64,000 bases of DNA, taken from NCBI RefSeq assembly GCF_014212495.1, contig NZ_JACKZC010000009.1, positions 62,001 through 126,000 of the forward strand. The letters run 5' to 3'. Shown piece after piece: positions 37,617-46,270 of the stretch. The notes under the pieces were generated by a model. It had not been told where the DNA came from. It saw nothing but the letters and a program-made list of their open reading frames with translations, and made no database searches. Position 1 is the first letter of the stretch. Each line of letters opens with the position of its first letter. The stretch comes from Pontibacter sp. Tf4. Its GTDB lineage: Bacteria; Bacteroidota; Bacteroidia; Cytophagales; Hymenobacteraceae. The translations under genes and the position numbers were made by a program.

Positions 37617-37697
37617 GTTAAAAAGTTTGGAAGTTAGAAAGTTAAAAAGTGATTTTCCAACTCTTAACTCTAAACTCATAACTCTTAACTATAGAAA

Positions 37698-39056
37698 ATG
37701 GATTTAGTACTGTTTGCGCTTAAGGCCAGGCTCGACGGATTTTTCAGGCAGAACAAACTACAGCGCGTATTGCTGCTGGGTGGCGGTATTGTGCTGTCCG
37801 GGTTTTACGGCTGGCTGTTTTCGTATATGTTGGAGCAGGCACAAAACGGCGGCGTAACTACAGTTACCGAAGTCATTCAGTACATCAACCTGTTTGTGCT
37901 GGGTATTACCATTATCCGTGGCTTTTTCCCGGCCTACGTTCCCAAACTCGACCTCATCCCGAGGCTGTATCCTATAAAACCAATGAAGCGTTTTTGGGTG
38001 GAGCTGCCTGTGGAGCTGTTCTCTCCTTTTAACTTTATACTTGTTAACTTCCTGTTCCTGCTGTTTATTCTGGCGCCTACCTATACGCTGCTGCATTTGC
38101 TGCAAACTATAATAGTTCTGCTAACGGCGCACGTAACCAAGCGCTCGTTGCAGGTAATGGTAGAGCGAAAGATGCGCTGGCTACACATCAACTTTCTTTC
38201 GGCGGCGGTGCTGGGTGCTGGTTTTGTGGCCTTACAAGCGCAGCTACCAATGTATAAACCTGCTACCAGTTGGTTTGAACTGGTAGTACACCTGGCAGCG
38301 CTGGGTCTGTTTTTAGGTGCCAATTATTTCCTGGAACTGGCCGCCTTTGAGCCGAAAAAGAAGGTAGTAAACTATAGCCATAACAAGAACCGAAGCCTGA
38401 GCTGGCGCCTGTTCAAAAACTCAAAACATCCCAAGCAATTATTGCTGTTCGGGCTCGGCTTAAAGCTGATCATACTGGGTGCGGATGCGGCTCTGTATAC
38501 AGCCAAAGGCATGCACATCTATGAAAAGAACCTGACGATCTGGATCTTTTTCGGGCCGGCCATTATCTATAGTTATGTATTTAACAATACCTGGGGATTC
38601 TATAAAAACCTGTGGTTAACCGTAGAACGCACCGGCGGTGGCATACAGGATTTCCTGCGATCGAGCCTGATACCGTTGCGTGTGCCCCTGTTGATAGATG
38701 CTGCCATCCTGGCTGTATATGTAGCTTTTTTCAACCACGAAGACGGCCTGTTCATGCTGATCATGTATGCGGGCTCGGTGCTGGTACTTACTCCGCTGGG
38801 CATTGCAGCATCTTTTATAAGTCCGAAAGTGGTGAAAGGCAGCATCATGAGCTTTAGCGCTAAGACCTCTTACCTGTACAACATGCTATCGCTGCTGCTG
38901 GTTGGCTTGCTGCTTTTACCCTTGCTGCACAACATTCTCTTCCTGATTTATCCGGTGTTGATTGGTATCACCATGTTTGCGATGATCGCCGTGCTGAAAG
39001 AAAACCGCAACTATAAGCACGAGCTGTTCGGCAAGCTTTTTAAAGCGGACGCTTAA
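37698..39056 (+). CDS. ABC exporter membrane subunit (DUF5687-like)
   Basis: 452 residues with about ten to twelve hydrophobic segments, in two clusters (about 20-210 and 250-440). PRLYPIKPMKRFWVELPVEL after the second pair of helices is a cytosolic coupling-like segment shown here only by its first residues. The layout matches the Bacteroidota ABC-associated membrane family DUF5687. Placement right after an ABC ATPase gene supports the permease role. No substrate clue. A hairpin terminator (GGGAA...TTCCC, 39096-39120) follows. Confidence 0.8.
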   Translation: MDLVLFALKARLDGFFRQNKLQRVLLLGGGIVLSGFYGWLFSYMLEQAQNGGVTTVTEVIQYINLFVLGITIIRGFFPAYVPKLDLIPRLYPIKPMKRFWVELPVELFSPFNFILVNFLFLLFILAPTYTLLHLLQTIIVLLTAHVTKRSLQVMVERKMRWLHINFLSAAVLGAGFVALQAQLPMYKPATSWFELVVHLAALGLFLGANYFLELAAFEPKKKVVNYSHNKNRSLSWRLFKNSKHPKQLLLFGLGLKLIILGADAALYTAKGMHIYEKNLTIWIFFGPAIIYSYVFNNTWGFYKNLWLTVERTGGGIQDFLRSSLIPLRVPLLIDAAILAVYVAFFNHEDGLFMLIMYAGSVLVLTPLGIAASFISPKVVKGSIMSFSAKTSYLYNMLSLLLVGLLLLPLLHNILFLIYPVLIGITMFAMIAVLKENRNYKHELFGKLFKADA

Positions 39057-39095
39057 TCTGTAGCACGACACACGTAGCACGATTTCAAATTCAGG

Positions 39096-39122
39096 GAATG
39101 CTCAAGAGCTTCCCTTTTATTT
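39096..39122 (+). terminator. Terminator after the ABC permease gene
   Basis: GGGAA-GCTC/GAGC-TTCCC with one bulged T and a 2-nt loop, followed by TTTTA. Confidence 0.8.
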
Positions 39123-39217
39123 TTTAAGCTCTACAAGAGCGTCGTGATACTTGATTTGTGCTACCTGATACGAAAGAATAAATTCTATCTTTGCAGCTAT
39201 AGTCAGAGCAAAATCAG

Positions 39218-40024
39218 ATGAAAGATAAGGTAGTATTGATCACGGGTGGTACGTCAGGTATAGGCAAGGCATGTGCGTTTGCATTTGGTAAAGCTGGTGC
39301 TAAAGTAGCCGTATCGGGCCGTAACCAGCAGAACCTGGACCAGACCAGCCAGGAGTTAAGCGCAGCCGGTATTGAAAATGTTGCAATTAACGCCGACGTT
39401 AGCATTGAAGCCGATTGCCAGCGCATGGTGCAGGAAACTGTAGATCGTTTTGGTAAGCTGGATGTATTGATCAATAATGCCGGAATCTCGATGCGCGCCT
39501 TGTTCCAGGACCTGGACCTGGATGTGATCCGTAAGGTAATGGACATTAACTTCTGGGGTACGGTGTATACTACCAAGTTTGCACTGCCTTACATTATGGC
39601 TGCCAAAGGCTCTGTAATTGGAATATCCTCTATAGCGGGTTATCGTGGCTTGCCGGCCCGTACCGGTTATTCTGCATCTAAATTTGCCATGCACGGCTTC
39701 CTGGAAACGCTCCGCACCGAAATGCTGCATAAAGGCGTGCATGTGTTAGTAGCCTGCCCGGGCTTTACAGCATCCAACATCCGCAATACCGCACTGGCAG
39801 CAAACGGCCAGCAGCAGGGCGAGTCGCCACGCGACGAAGGCAACATGATGACCGCCGAAGAAGTAGCCGACCAGATCCTGAAAGCAACTATAAAACGCAA
39901 ACGCGACCTGGTGATGACCTTCCAGGGCAAGCTCACCGTGTTCCTCAACAAGTGGCTCCCCGGCCTGACAGATAAGCTGGTTTACAATGTAATGGCCAAA
40001 GAGAAGGATTCGCCGTTGAAATAG
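39218..40024 (+). CDS. Short-chain dehydrogenase/reductase
   Basis: 268 residues. TGGTSGIG (9-16) binds the dinucleotide, NNAGIS follows, the catalytic serine is in GISSIAG, and YSASKF holds the Tyr/Lys pair. The C-terminal extension with KRKRDLVMT resembles the DHRS7/YqjQ-like subgroup that ends in an amphipathic region. Reaction: NAD(P)-linked oxidation or reduction of an unknown carbonyl or alcohol. A TATCTTTG box (39186-39193) lies about 24 nt upstream. Monocistronic. Confidence 0.92.
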   Translation: MKDKVVLITGGTSGIGKACAFAFGKAGAKVAVSGRNQQNLDQTSQELSAAGIENVAINADVSIEADCQRMVQETVDRFGKLDVLINNAGISMRALFQDLDLDVIRKVMDINFWGTVYTTKFALPYIMAAKGSVIGISSIAGYRGLPARTGYSASKFAMHGFLETLRTEMLHKGVHVLVACPGFTASNIRNTALAANGQQQGESPRDEGNMMTAEEVADQILKATIKRKRDLVMTFQGKLTVFLNKWLPGLTDKLVYNVMAKEKDSPLK

Positions 40025-40109
40025 TTTTTAGCTGTTAGTTATTGGTTATTAGTTGTTGGGGAGATCATCTTAGTTCTACTAACTAATAACCAGCAACCAA
40101 TAACTACTA

Positions 40110-40847
40110 TTAAGGCAACTGCAGCAGGTTATTCTTTCGGATGTAGGCTTTCTCGCCTTTCCATTTTATTTCGTACCAGATGTCCTGCTCGCCGGTAATG
40201 GGTACTTTGTGGCCCTGTGATACCGTAGCCAGCCAGTTTGCACCCGCTGATGGTGCCGACATAATGGCCACCTGATCGTTTTTGATGATGCCGCCACGCC
40301 CCAGGTTCAGGAAGTTGATGTAGTAAACTATAAACAGCAGGTAAAGTACAAAACCAGTTTTAAACTGCCGGGTAAACCTGTGTCCCTTTCGCCAGCTCAC
40401 CACCATTACAGTAGTGGTTACTACGGCTGCCAGCAACATTAGCTCCAGTATGCGCATGTAGTACTTGCTGAACTGCGTTTTAAAGAACTGCAGGTCGTTG
40501 TACTCGTAGCCACTTAGCCGATGTGTTTGTGCCAGCTCTTCCATTTTCTTTAGTACAGAACGGCTGGGTTGTTTGGTATAAAACAGGTGCAGGTAATACA
40601 TAGCCCCTGTGTAGTCGCGGAGGCCTTCTTTGATATAAGCCATTTTAAGCAGCATGCGGGGAGAGTATTGCTCCTCTTTTGTTAAAATCTGCTCGTAAAG
40701 CGTAAGGGCTTCGGTATAATGTTGCTGTGCGAACAAAGAATCTGCTTTGGCGTACGCAAATTTATGTTCCTGACTATAAGCTGGTTTAAAAAACAGGAAC
40801 AAAAAAACAGCTGAAAAGAGAGATATTTTGAACCAAAGATTTTGCAT
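40110..40847 (-). CDS. TPR and SH3-like domain membrane protein (BatE-like)
   Basis: 245 residues. A signal peptide (cut after AYSQ) is followed by TPR helices at about 30-120 (ADSLFAQQHYTEALTLYEQ), two membrane helices at about 130-150 and 165-182, and a C-terminal SH3-like domain (ATVSQGHKVPITGEQDIWYEI). This order matches BatE of Bacteroidota aerotolerance operons, though no other bat genes are adjacent. The VWA-like protein at 41966, of the same strand but beyond the tRNA genes, could be functionally related. An interrupted inverted repeat of TAGTTATTGG type (40034-40110) lies at the 3' end. Confidence 0.82.
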   Translation of the reverse strand: MQNLWFKISLFSAVFLFLFFKPAYSQEHKFAYAKADSLFAQQHYTEALTLYEQILTKEEQYSPRMLLKMAYIKEGLRDYTGAMYYLHLFYTKQPSRSVLKKMEELAQTHRLSGYEYNDLQFFKTQFSKYYMRILELMLLAAVVTTTVMVVSWRKGHRFTRQFKTGFVLYLLFIVYYINFLNLGRGGIIKNDQVAIMSAPSAGANWLATVSQGHKVPITGEQDIWYEIKWKGEKAYIRKNNLLQLP

Positions 40848-40871
40848 TTAATCAGATTGCTGTTACTTTTG
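40841..40871 (+). promoter_or_regulatory. Promoter of tRNA-Lys copy 1
   Basis: TTTG (40841-40844), 19-nt spacer, TACTTTTG (40864-40871): an exact match to the Bacteroidota housekeeping promoter, overlapping the start of the divergent TPR/SH3 gene. Confidence 0.9.
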
Positions 40872-40916
40872 CATCGCAATTAAGGGAAACGCCCTTAGCA
40901 CTGCAAGTTACTAAAA

Positions 40917-40989
40917 GATTCCGTAGCTCAGCTGGTAGAGCAATACACTTTTAATGTATGGGTCCTGGGTTCGAATCCCAGCGGGATCA
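40917..40989 (+). tRNA. tRNA-Lys (anticodon TTT), copy 1
   Basis: 73 nt; acceptor GATTCCG/CGGGATC, anticodon stem ATACA/TGTAT around CTTTTAA, T-arm CTGGG/CCCAG. Identical to copy 2. CCA not encoded. Confidence 0.97.
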
Positions 40990-41003
40990 CTTTTAAGAGC
41001 GAG

Positions 41004-41036
41004 AGCCTTTTCCGAAAGAGAAGGCTTTTTGTTTCT
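41004..41036 (+). terminator. Terminator after tRNA-Lys copy 1
   Basis: AGCCTTTTC/GAGAAGGCT stem, loop CGAAA, then a T-run. It separates the two tRNA genes into independent transcripts. Confidence 0.88.
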
Positions 41037-41080
41037 AACTCCTGCAACGGTAGCAGTAAAAATAAAAGCTGAAAATTAAG

Positions 41081-41111
41081 TTTGATTTTTAAAACAAAGC
41101 TTCTACTTTTG
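41081..41111 (+). promoter_or_regulatory. Promoter of tRNA-Lys copy 2
   Basis: TTTG (41081-41084), 19-nt spacer, TACTTTTG (41104-41111). Same boxes and spacing as copy 1, but the spacer sequence differs. Confidence 0.9.
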
Positions 41112-41140
41112 CACTCCCATTCAGGGTAACAAGCAGTACC

Positions 41141-41213
41141 GATTCCGTAGCTCAGCTGGTAGAGCAATACACTTTTAATGTATGGGTCCTGGGTTCGAAT
41201 CCCAGCGGGATCA
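41141..41213 (+). tRNA. tRNA-Lys (anticodon TTT), copy 2
   Basis: Identical in all 73 positions to copy 1, 224 nt downstream, with its own promoter and terminator. Confidence 0.97.
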
Positions 41214-41220
41214 CAAGATA

Positions 41221-41250
41221 AAAAGCCACTCGTAAATGAGTGGCTTTTTT
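41221..41250 (+). terminator. Terminator after tRNA-Lys copy 2
   Basis: AAAAGCCACTC/GAGTGGCTTTT with a 6-nt loop and following T-run. Repeat island 2 starts a few bases later. Confidence 0.92.
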
Positions 41251-41258
41251 GCTTTTAG

Positions 41259-41915
41259 TCTGAACCAGGATTTTCAGGATTAAAGGATAAACAGGATTTC
41301 TGTTTCAGCTTCACTTCTATAGTTGACGTTTTAACCCACCCCTACCCCTCCCAAGAGGGGAATCTCTACTTCAGCTATAGTTGAACTTAAAGTTTTATAG
41401 TTGCTGCTTTAACACCCCTGTAGTCCCCTCAAGGGGACAGTCTCCATCTTGCCATAGTTGTAACTATAGTTCTATAGTTACAGCCCAAGAACAGGCAGGC
41501 GCAGCCTGCCCCAAGGAAATACATCCCCGAGACAAACGATCTGCTTTAACCAAGAATGAAAAAGTAAACTATAGCCAAAGCTTAGCTATCGAACTGTTAT
41601 CAGTCTTTGGGTTGAGCGCCTTGTAGATTTCCGGTGCTGAAAGCATTGCGAGGCACGAGCAAAGGAAATATACACCGCGCGATGCCCGAAGACGGGGCCT
41701 CCCGGCCCGGGAGGGAGCCAAGCAAACTATAAAACTGTAGGCTCTTAGAGCTCCCAGGATTAGAGGAAACTATAGAATGAAAGGCTTGGTTCAAGAGGTA
41801 GGCAAAGTCAACTATAGCCAGACACTAGCAGGAGCTGCGCACACTGATAGGTCTTTACAAACTATAGTAGTCTGAGATAGATTTCTCGCTACACTCGAAA
41901 TGACAACACTGTTTA
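41259..41915. repeat. Composite repeat island 2
   Basis: Gene-free region before the convergent VWA-like gene, with the same module order as islands 1 and 3. In order: AGGATT repeat (41259-41300); CCCCTCC palindrome (about 41338-41353) and GTCCCC/GGGGAC (about 41424-41440); ACTATAGTT run; hairpin GGCAGGC/GCCTGCC (41494-41510); core (41586-41759); the CTAGCAG hairpin with one mismatch (41820-41854); and the CTCGAAAT hairpin (41872-41905). The second CTCGACAT hairpin is missing. Short frames at 41381 and 41600 are repeat translations. Confidence 0.9.
41586..41759. ncRNA. Conserved structured core, copy 2 (candidate RNA or repeat)
   Basis: 174 nt, differing from copy 1 at only a few positions, among them TTTCC for TTTGC, ATATAC for ATGTAC and GGCCCGGGA for GGCCGCAGA in a loop. 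The differences fall mainly in loops or unpaired parts. Confidence 0.5.
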
Positions 41916-41965
41916 TAACTCTCTACTGCACTCAACAAGATAGAAAATAACGAACAGCAACTTTA

Positions 41966-44047
41966 TCAATAACTCCCATTATACTTCCTCACAAACCACT
42001 CTGCAGTTATCAACGCTAACAGCACAAAGAACAGCCATTTCAGATCAACAATATCCTTTACATCTTCAGAGCTGTCGATAACAGGTTTATGGTTGGCTTT
42101 TAGAATATCCTGCTCCAGTTGGGCTAAGGTTGTCGGAAAGTACAGGTTAGAGCCTGTGTTACTGGCAAGCTGATAGAGCAGGTTATGATCGGCGACAGCA
42201 TGTAGTGCTTCCAGTTGCAGTTCTTCAACTATAAATTCGCCTTTGTCTTGCTGCAGGGAGCCATTGATGCGGGCTGAAGCGGTGTAGGTATAACGGCCAC
42301 CGGGCAGCGTACCTATGTTCACGCCGGATTGATTTTCGCCATTGGCAAATGTAAATGACTTGGTTTGCCCATCTTCATCGGTCACTTTTAGTGTAATGTT
42401 CTGGCCATAGATCGGTTCTAAAGCTTCGTTGTAGGCTTCAGCTTCAAACGTGATCTCGTCGTTACTGGTGTAATCGTTTTGGGCGGGATAAACGTTCAGG
42501 CGTTTCTTGTTGCGTGGCGCGCTCAGGAGCTGCACCAGGTTCGTGATAAGTTTGTCGTAGACTACCGGGTTCTGATTGTTGGCCGCCTCGGTAATGCGCC
42601 ACTGCCAGGTACCGGATGCCAATAAAGTGGCGTTACGGGTATTGCCGACTGTTTGTACAGTTAGTAAAGGTTTATTAGTCCTCACGCGGCCTACCTGCTG
42701 GTAAAGTACGGTTTCGGTATTAGGCGCTACCTGGTACTCGCCGAAAGGAACCGTGGCTGGCGGGTATTGCTGCAAACGCTCGTTAGCTTCGTCGGCTACT
42801 TTAAACGTGCTGAAATTCGGGTTAATGGCTGTAGTTACTTCGTCGGCCTGGCCGGTGGTATTTACGCGCACACCTGCATTTAAACGGTTAAAGTCCTGTA
42901 TGTCGCTTTGCGGACCAAGTATAAACAGGCTGGGGATGCTTTTCTGGCGAACAAGATTTAAGGCAGCATCGCCACCGGCTGTTCTGCCTGGTAACTGGTG
43001 AAGTATGGCAACGTCGTAATCCTGTTGCTTTAGGTGTGTAAGGCCCGGTATAAAGAGCTCAGTTTCGTAGTTCTCGTTCGTTTCGATGGCAGCGCGCAGG
43101 GCATTAATGTCGGGGTGCGGAGCAGCGGCGGCAACCAGAATTTTGATCTTGCCTTTTACTACATCAATGTATGCGTGCTTGGTGTTGTTGATGGCGGTGA
43201 ATTCGCCTTGCTGCGGCACTACTTCCACTTCGTAATGGCGCTTGCCCAAGCCACCAGCCATCACCTGAAACGGAACCTGTTGCACCGCCTGCCCCTGTTT
43301 TAGAACTATAGTTTTACGATCTATCGGTTTGCCATTCTCTTTTAAAGTAACGGCCACGGTTCTGCCATCAAAGCCCTGCTGCTCCAGCTCTGCTTCCAGC
43401 GGGAAACGATTGCCGCTATAGGTAACTTTGTTGTACCGCAACGATGCCAGTACAATGTCTTTTTTAGGCACCGTATCGCCTACGGCCACCGGGTAAATGC
43501 TATAGTTATAGTTGGCATAAGTTGGCGAAATGCCCTGGTTCACAATGCCATCTGAGAGCAGCACAACGCCTGCCAGGTTACGATCGCGGTAATCGTCGCG
43601 CACGGTCTGCAACAACTGGCTCAGGTTAGTAGCAGGTGCCCCAAATTGTATTTTATCTAAAGATTCAGGTTTGGTAGTATCGCTCAGAGTTCGTATCTCA
43701 GTTTCGTAGCCGGCATCCTGTAGTTTGGTAAGCATGGTTTGCAGTTGCAGCTGCGCCTGGTTCAACTGCACCGAGTCTGAGAATAACTTTACCGACTGCG
43801 AATTATCCATCGCAAAAACGATGGCTGGCTTTATAGTTTCGTTGGAGATGTAGCGCACCATGGGCCCTAGCAGCAGAAAGCACAGAAAGCTCACCACCAC
43901 AAAACGAAGTGTAGCCAAACTATAGTTTATGGGTTTAGGCCACGGCGCACGCTTGCTGTACAGCAGCCACGCATACAGTGCGCCCACAGCCAGGCAGGCC
44001 AGTATCAGCCACGGCGAATAAGTCGTTATCAGTCGGAAACCGGTCAA
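41966..44047 (-). CDS. VWA-like/aerotolerance-type membrane protein
   Basis: 693 residues. Two N-terminal helices (about 12-30 and 45-66) precede a VWA-like region starting AIVFAMDNSQSVK (DxSxS metal-site pattern), with GVVLLSDGIVNQG further on. A long beta-rich extracytoplasmic part includes an Ig/CARDB-like segment near 520-620. A C-terminal helix (WLFFVLLALITAEWF, about 669-683) is followed by RKYNGSY. This topology is known in Bacteroidota proteins annotated as VWA domain-containing or glutamine amidotransferase-like. The role is probably assembly or envelope homeostasis, but uncertain. The gene begins 20 nt past the AT-rich secreted-protein gene. Confidence 0.85.
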   Translation of the reverse strand: MTGFRLITTYSPWLILACLAVGALYAWLLYSKRAPWPKPINYSLATLRFVVVSFLCFLLLGPMVRYISNETIKPAIVFAMDNSQSVKLFSDSVQLNQAQLQLQTMLTKLQDAGYETEIRTLSDTTKPESLDKIQFGAPATNLSQLLQTVRDDYRDRNLAGVVLLSDGIVNQGISPTYANYNYSIYPVAVGDTVPKKDIVLASLRYNKVTYSGNRFPLEAELEQQGFDGRTVAVTLKENGKPIDRKTIVLKQGQAVQQVPFQVMAGGLGKRHYEVEVVPQQGEFTAINNTKHAYIDVVKGKIKILVAAAAPHPDINALRAAIETNENYETELFIPGLTHLKQQDYDVAILHQLPGRTAGGDAALNLVRQKSIPSLFILGPQSDIQDFNRLNAGVRVNTTGQADEVTTAINPNFSTFKVADEANERLQQYPPATVPFGEYQVAPNTETVLYQQVGRVRTNKPLLTVQTVGNTRNATLLASGTWQWRITEAANNQNPVVYDKLITNLVQLLSAPRNKKRLNVYPAQNDYTSNDEITFEAEAYNEALEPIYGQNITLKVTDEDGQTKSFTFANGENQSGVNIGTLPGGRYTYTASARINGSLQQDKGEFIVEELQLEALHAVADHNLLYQLASNTGSNLYFPTTLAQLEQDILKANHKPVIDSSEDVKDIVDLKWLFFVLLALITAEWFVRKYNGSY

Positions 44048-44067
44048 ATCTTTATTTATAAATGATG

Positions 44068-44766
44068 TTACTTCTGGATAATTCTTTCTTTAAACCGGAT
44101 CCAATCCTTGAGCTGACTTATACTACTACTATATAGCTTTGGCTCCACTTCTGCTAGCTCTTCCATTGTGGGTATCATTATGGAATCCGCTTTTGTTGTA
44201 ACCATTGTATTGAACAAGTTTAAAACCTTCACTATCTGCTTATACTTAATAGAATCGCAATTCTGTAAAAATTCACTAAATTCTTCTTCTGTTAACTGAT
44301 CTAAAGCAGAAGTCTTAATACTGTAAGCCTCATCATAAAACACATAACCTTTAGAATATTTATTAGTTAAGTTCTTAAACCCCTTCAGACTATCTTTTTT
44401 CAGAAACTCAGCAATTACAGCATATTGTAATGATGTAATGTCCTGCACCCAATACAGATGGTTCGGGTTAGGATTATCATGCTCTTCAGTAAAGAAAATC
44501 TGTTTAGGCGTTACTGTAATAGTAAAGCTGCCATCTGTGCAGCCCGGATGCCAGTAAATTTCGAACATCTTCTTATCCCTGACCTTCTTTCTTGGATGAA
44601 AAAAGGGCATTCCGACAGCTTTAACTGTTGTATCTGATAAAGCAGATGCAGGAATAATGAAATATCCTTTCTCAACGGTGGCCAAAACAATATCTTTCTC
44701 TACAGTTTGCCCTATAGCCTTATAAATCCCTATCAGAACAAGTAGTAGAGTAAGAAATCTTTTCAT
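44068..44766 (-). CDS. Secreted hypothetical protein, AT-rich gene
   Basis: 232 residues with a signal peptide (cut after AIGQ). No known domain. Two regions stand out: FEIYWHPGCTDGSFTITVTPKQ near 68-89 (only its extent is noted) and the acidic helix ALDQLTEEEFSEFLQNCDS. The gene is visibly richer in A and T than its neighbours and holds few CTATAG motifs, which suggests recent acquisition or relaxed constraint. It precedes the VWA-like gene on the same strand by 20 nt. Confidence 0.65.
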   Translation of the reverse strand: MKRFLTLLLVLIGIYKAIGQTVEKDIVLATVEKGYFIIPASALSDTTVKAVGMPFFHPRKKVRDKKMFEIYWHPGCTDGSFTITVTPKQIFFTEEHDNPNPNHLYWVQDITSLQYAVIAEFLKKDSLKGFKNLTNKYSKGYVFYDEAYSIKTSALDQLTEEEFSEFLQNCDSIKYKQIVKVLNLFNTMVTTKADSIMIPTMEELAEVEPKLYSSSISQLKDWIRFKERIIQK

Positions 44767-44806
44767 CAGATTATTCTTGAAATTTTATCATGAAATATAA
44801 AACAAA

Positions 44807-44847
44807 AAGACCAATGCTACTAACGTAAACGTTACCGCATTGGTCTT
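44807..44847 (-). terminator. Terminator after fabG
   Basis: AAGACCAATGC/GCATTGGTCTT (11 bp) with an inner TAACGT/ACGTTA helix. Lies past the minus-strand fabG stop. Confidence 0.85.
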
Positions 44848-44906
44848 CATATAGTTTTACGAACTATAATATTAATTCATAATTCGTAATTCATCATTCA
44901 TAATTC

Positions 44907-45653
44907 TTACGTCAGCATGCCGCCGTCAACCTGCAGCACCTGGCCGGTAATGTAAGCCGACTGGTCTGATGCCAGGAACACAGCGCAATTTGCTACATCT
45001 TCCGGGGTACCGCCACGCTTCAGCGGAATTGCCTTTCTCCATTCGTCTACCACCTTCTGGTCCAACTCGCCGGTCATTTCGGTTTCGATAAAGCCTGGGG
45101 CAATGGCGTTGCAACGGATATTACGAGAGCCTAACTCCAGCGCAACAGACTTAGTGAAGCCGATGCTACCTGCCTTAGAAGCCGCATAGTTGGCCTGGCC
45201 CGCGTTGCCTTTTATACCTACCACCGATGTAATGTTAATGATAGAACCAGACTTAGCACGCATCATATGCTTGGTAGCGCCTTTGGTCAGGTTGAACAGC
45301 GATTTCAGGTTGGTGTTGATCACGGCATCCCACTGCTCTTCGCTCATACGCATCAGCAGTCCGTCGCGGGTAATACCGGCGTTGTTCACCAGAATATCAA
45401 TCTTTCCGAAATCAGCGATCACATCTTCTACCAGCTTATCCGCCTGCGCCAGGTCCGATGCATCAGAGCGGTAGCCTTTTGCTTTGCCACCGTTGGCGCT
45501 CAGTTCCTGTTCCAGGGCCTGTCCTTTCTCAACACTCGATAAGTAGGTAAACGCTACCTGCGCGCCTTGTTCCACAAACTTTTGTGCAATGGCACGGCCT
45601 ATTCCTTTTGATGCCCCGGTTACCAGAGCTACTTTTCCTTCTAATGCTTTCAT
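44907..45653 (-). CDS. fabG: 3-oxoacyl-[acyl-carrier-protein] reductase
   Basis: 248 residues from the ATG at 45653 (MKALEGKVALVTG). A TTG nine bases upstream would add three residues without reason. TGASKGIG (12-19) binds NADPH, NNAG follows, the catalytic serine is in NITSVVG, and YAASK holds Tyr/Lys. The family-typical end is VLQVDGGM. It reduces 3-oxoacyl-ACP in fatty acid elongation. A TAACTTTG box lies only 6 nt before the ATG, so the mRNA may have almost no leader. It is not in a fab cluster here. Confidence 0.94.
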   Translation of the reverse strand: MKALEGKVALVTGASKGIGRAIAQKFVEQGAQVAFTYLSSVEKGQALEQELSANGGKAKGYRSDASDLAQADKLVEDVIADFGKIDILVNNAGITRDGLLMRMSEEQWDAVINTNLKSLFNLTKGATKHMMRAKSGSIINITSVVGIKGNAGQANYAASKAGSIGFTKSVALELGSRNIRCNAIAPGFIETEMTGELDQKVVDEWRKAIPLKRGGTPEDVANCAVFLASDQSAYITGQVLQVDGGMLT

Positions 45654-45659
45654 AAGCAC

Positions 45660-45667
45660 CAAAGTTA
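45660..45667 (-). promoter_or_regulatory. -7 box of fabG, 6 nt before the ATG
   Basis: TAACTTTG on the minus strand matches TAnnTTTG. Placement implies transcription starts at or next to the start codon. Confidence 0.55.
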
Positions 45668-46270
45668 TAAAAGATTTTTTAATGCAATAATGCAGGCAGG
45701 TTTTAGGTTAAACTATAGTTGAGAGATGAGATGGAGTTATGAAGCTTCAGAAAGCATGAACTATAGTTGGTATAGGCCAAGTGGGTCATTCAAACTATAG
45801 GTGTATGGACAATCTTCTATAGTCGAGAACAAACTATAGTTAAGCCGAAAAGCAAGTAGCAGAGAATCAAAAGTGTAACTATAAGCCCTTTGTCTATTGT
45901 CAAAAAAAAATCCTTTGTCAAAACCTGGGCATGCCGGCAAGCCGTCGGGCTCTCGCGGCTCGCTCTATAGTTTGGTGCCAAACTATAGGAGCTCAAACAA
46001 CCGCTCCATCCCTCACGCGTTTTCAGTGAGCAGCAAACAGTTATCAGTTAACAATCAGCAGTTTAGCAAACCATGAATCAGCAATCAACTATTAACAATT
46101 TAATAATCTAAACCACCCAACAATCAACAACCAGCAATCAACAATTATATTGACATATCCAACAAAATGATTGCAACATATTTATAATCTGCTTATTGTG
46201 TTAAAATGGATTTTTATTTCTATTGTTTTAGCCATATTTTCGCCACAATTTCAACTTTAGCCTATTAGTA
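45668..46270. other. Gene-free region of dispersed repeats between fabG and the M23 peptidase gene
   Basis: About 600 nt with at least five CTATAG motifs. It also has an inverted pair CTATAGTTTGG/CCAAACTATAG around TG (45965-45988) beside GAGC/GCTC words, and then AT-rich strings of CAGTTAACAATCAGCA type (46025-46145) that recur near 56780-56870. No open frame of substance seen. The last 100 nt should hold the promoter of the M23 gene. Confidence 0.6.
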
